Positions 32,927 to 33,385 of a stretch of DNA of 33,385 bases are shown here, one piece after another. Below the pieces are notes generated by a model. The model ran no database searches. It was given only the letters and a program-made list of their open reading frames with translations, and was not told where the DNA came from. The DNA is from an uncultured Clostridia bacterium (GTDB lineage: Bacteria > Bacillota > Clostridia > Lachnospirales > Bianqueaceae), in assembly GCA_944376225.1 (NCBI GenBank), contig CALWBZ010000105.1:1-33385 (forward strand), given 5' to 3'. A program made the translations under genes and the position numbers. Positions within the stretch are counted from its first letter, which is position 1, and every line of letters starts with the position of its first letter.

Positions 32927-33385
32927 ATGAGAAAAGCGATATCATTGTGTTTGGTGCTATTTATGATGGTTATGACTGGTTGTGGGACGTCGGAACAGCC
33001 CAATAGCCAGGCGTCCGAGCACTCTTCCATTATAGAGGAGAGCAGCAAGCCGGTGGAGGAAGTAAAAAGCCTGTTGGTGCTTAGAGAAGGGGAGTTTTCG
33101 AGAAAGCCTCACACGCCGGATCAAGAAGACGTCGAGCGGGATCGCAGGGAGGCGTCGGACTGGCTGTGGGAGAGGAGAAATGACAATCCGGCTTCCGACT
33201 TTAACGCGTCTATACTGACGGATGTGGAGATCATAACAGAAGAGGTTCCCACGGCTCAAGCCTCTTATACTTATTGCAGAGGGGATTGGCTGGTCATGGC
33301 GAGCAGCGGCGATGAGAGTCGGATGGTAGTGTATAAGAGGGAAGATGACAACCTTCGATTCATGTTCGAGTTGGAAACACAAAAC
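32927..33385 (+). CDS. Putative lipoprotein, 3' end cut by the window
   Basis: An open frame of 153 codons runs from ATG 32927 to the window edge without a stop. The N-terminus (MRKAISLCLVLFMMVMTGCG) is a lipoprotein signal with lipidation at C19. It is followed by a Ser/Glu-rich spacer and a charged region containing DWLWERRNDNPASDFNAS and, near the end, YCRGDWLVMASSGDESRMVVY, which could be a beta-strand-rich domain. No family recognised. A GGGGGG tract precedes the ATG. It lies 100 bp after the peptidase gene and its terminator and shares the AT-rich composition, so the two may be an acquired pair exported to the cell surface (inference). Confidence 0.7.
   Translation, partial: MRKAISLCLVLFMMVMTGCGTSEQPNSQASEHSSIIEESSKPVEEVKSLLVLREGEFSRKPHTPDQEDVERDRREASDWLWERRNDNPASDFNASILTDVEIITEEVPTAQASYTYCRGDWLVMASSGDESRMVVYKREDDNLRFMFELETQN

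Overview
The window reads as chromosomal DNA of an anaerobic, spore-forming Clostridia, probably Lachnospiraceae or a close relative. It has fairly GC-rich coding DNA, strong Shine-Dalgarno sites, a GerW/YtfJ sporulation protein, a single-chain iron-sulfur L-serine ammonia-lyase, an [FeFe]-hydrogenase-type protein, a Bce-type two-component/ABC module and gut-style glycan and glucuronide enzymes. The species cannot be named from the sequence. No tRNA, rRNA, CRISPR array, insertion sequence or phage gene was seen.

Layout. 1-426 is non-coding and holds five tandem GC-rich units with inverted ends. 427-1984 (minus) is the ATPase and permease of a nitrate/sulfonate/thiamine-precursor-type importer. 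2049-6483 (minus) is a four-gene Bce-like operon (response regulator, histidine kinase, ATPase, large FtsX-type permease). 6616-9161 (plus) is a family-2-like pectate lyase and a lipoprotein solute-binding protein of the same importer class. 9291-13265 (plus) is a compact operon: coiled-coil zinc-ribbon protein, a 75-residue protein, a Lit/DUF1461 membrane protein, a DUF2953 protein, GerW and L-serine ammonia-lyase. 13303-16224 (minus) is glmM followed by a group-B-like [FeFe] hydrogenase. 16374-17468 (plus) is ychF. 17599-21634 (plus) is a MarR regulator and a heterodimeric ABC exporter. 21673-23235 (minus) is a tiny ferritin-like protein and an FAD/Rieske oxidoreductase.

23355-27429 is a divergent locus: a glycoside hydrolase family 2 enzyme with the beta-glucuronidase N-x-K signature (minus) facing an old-yellow-enzyme-type reductase plus a short-chain dehydrogenase (plus). 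The reductase operon starts with a leader holding two exact 56-bp repeats and the potential for mutually exclusive RNA helices. 27484-31538 (plus) has a GNAT acetyltransferase, an ABC-F ATPase and a beta-lactamase-fold serine hydrolase. 31583-33385 is visibly more AT-rich and holds a secreted C39-like cysteine peptidase with a long leader and the start of a lipoprotein gene cut by the window edge.

How the genes may work together. Hydrolysis of a glucuronide by the family 2 enzyme, followed by C=C and C=O chemistry by the two divergent oxidoreductases, is the most attractive candidate pathway (inference). The importer parts at the two ends of the Bce/pectate-lyase block may form one transporter (inference). 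The best candidates for something undescribed are the duplicated switch-like leader at 25166-25351, the palindrome array at 158-410, and the peptidase/lipoprotein locus at the right edge.
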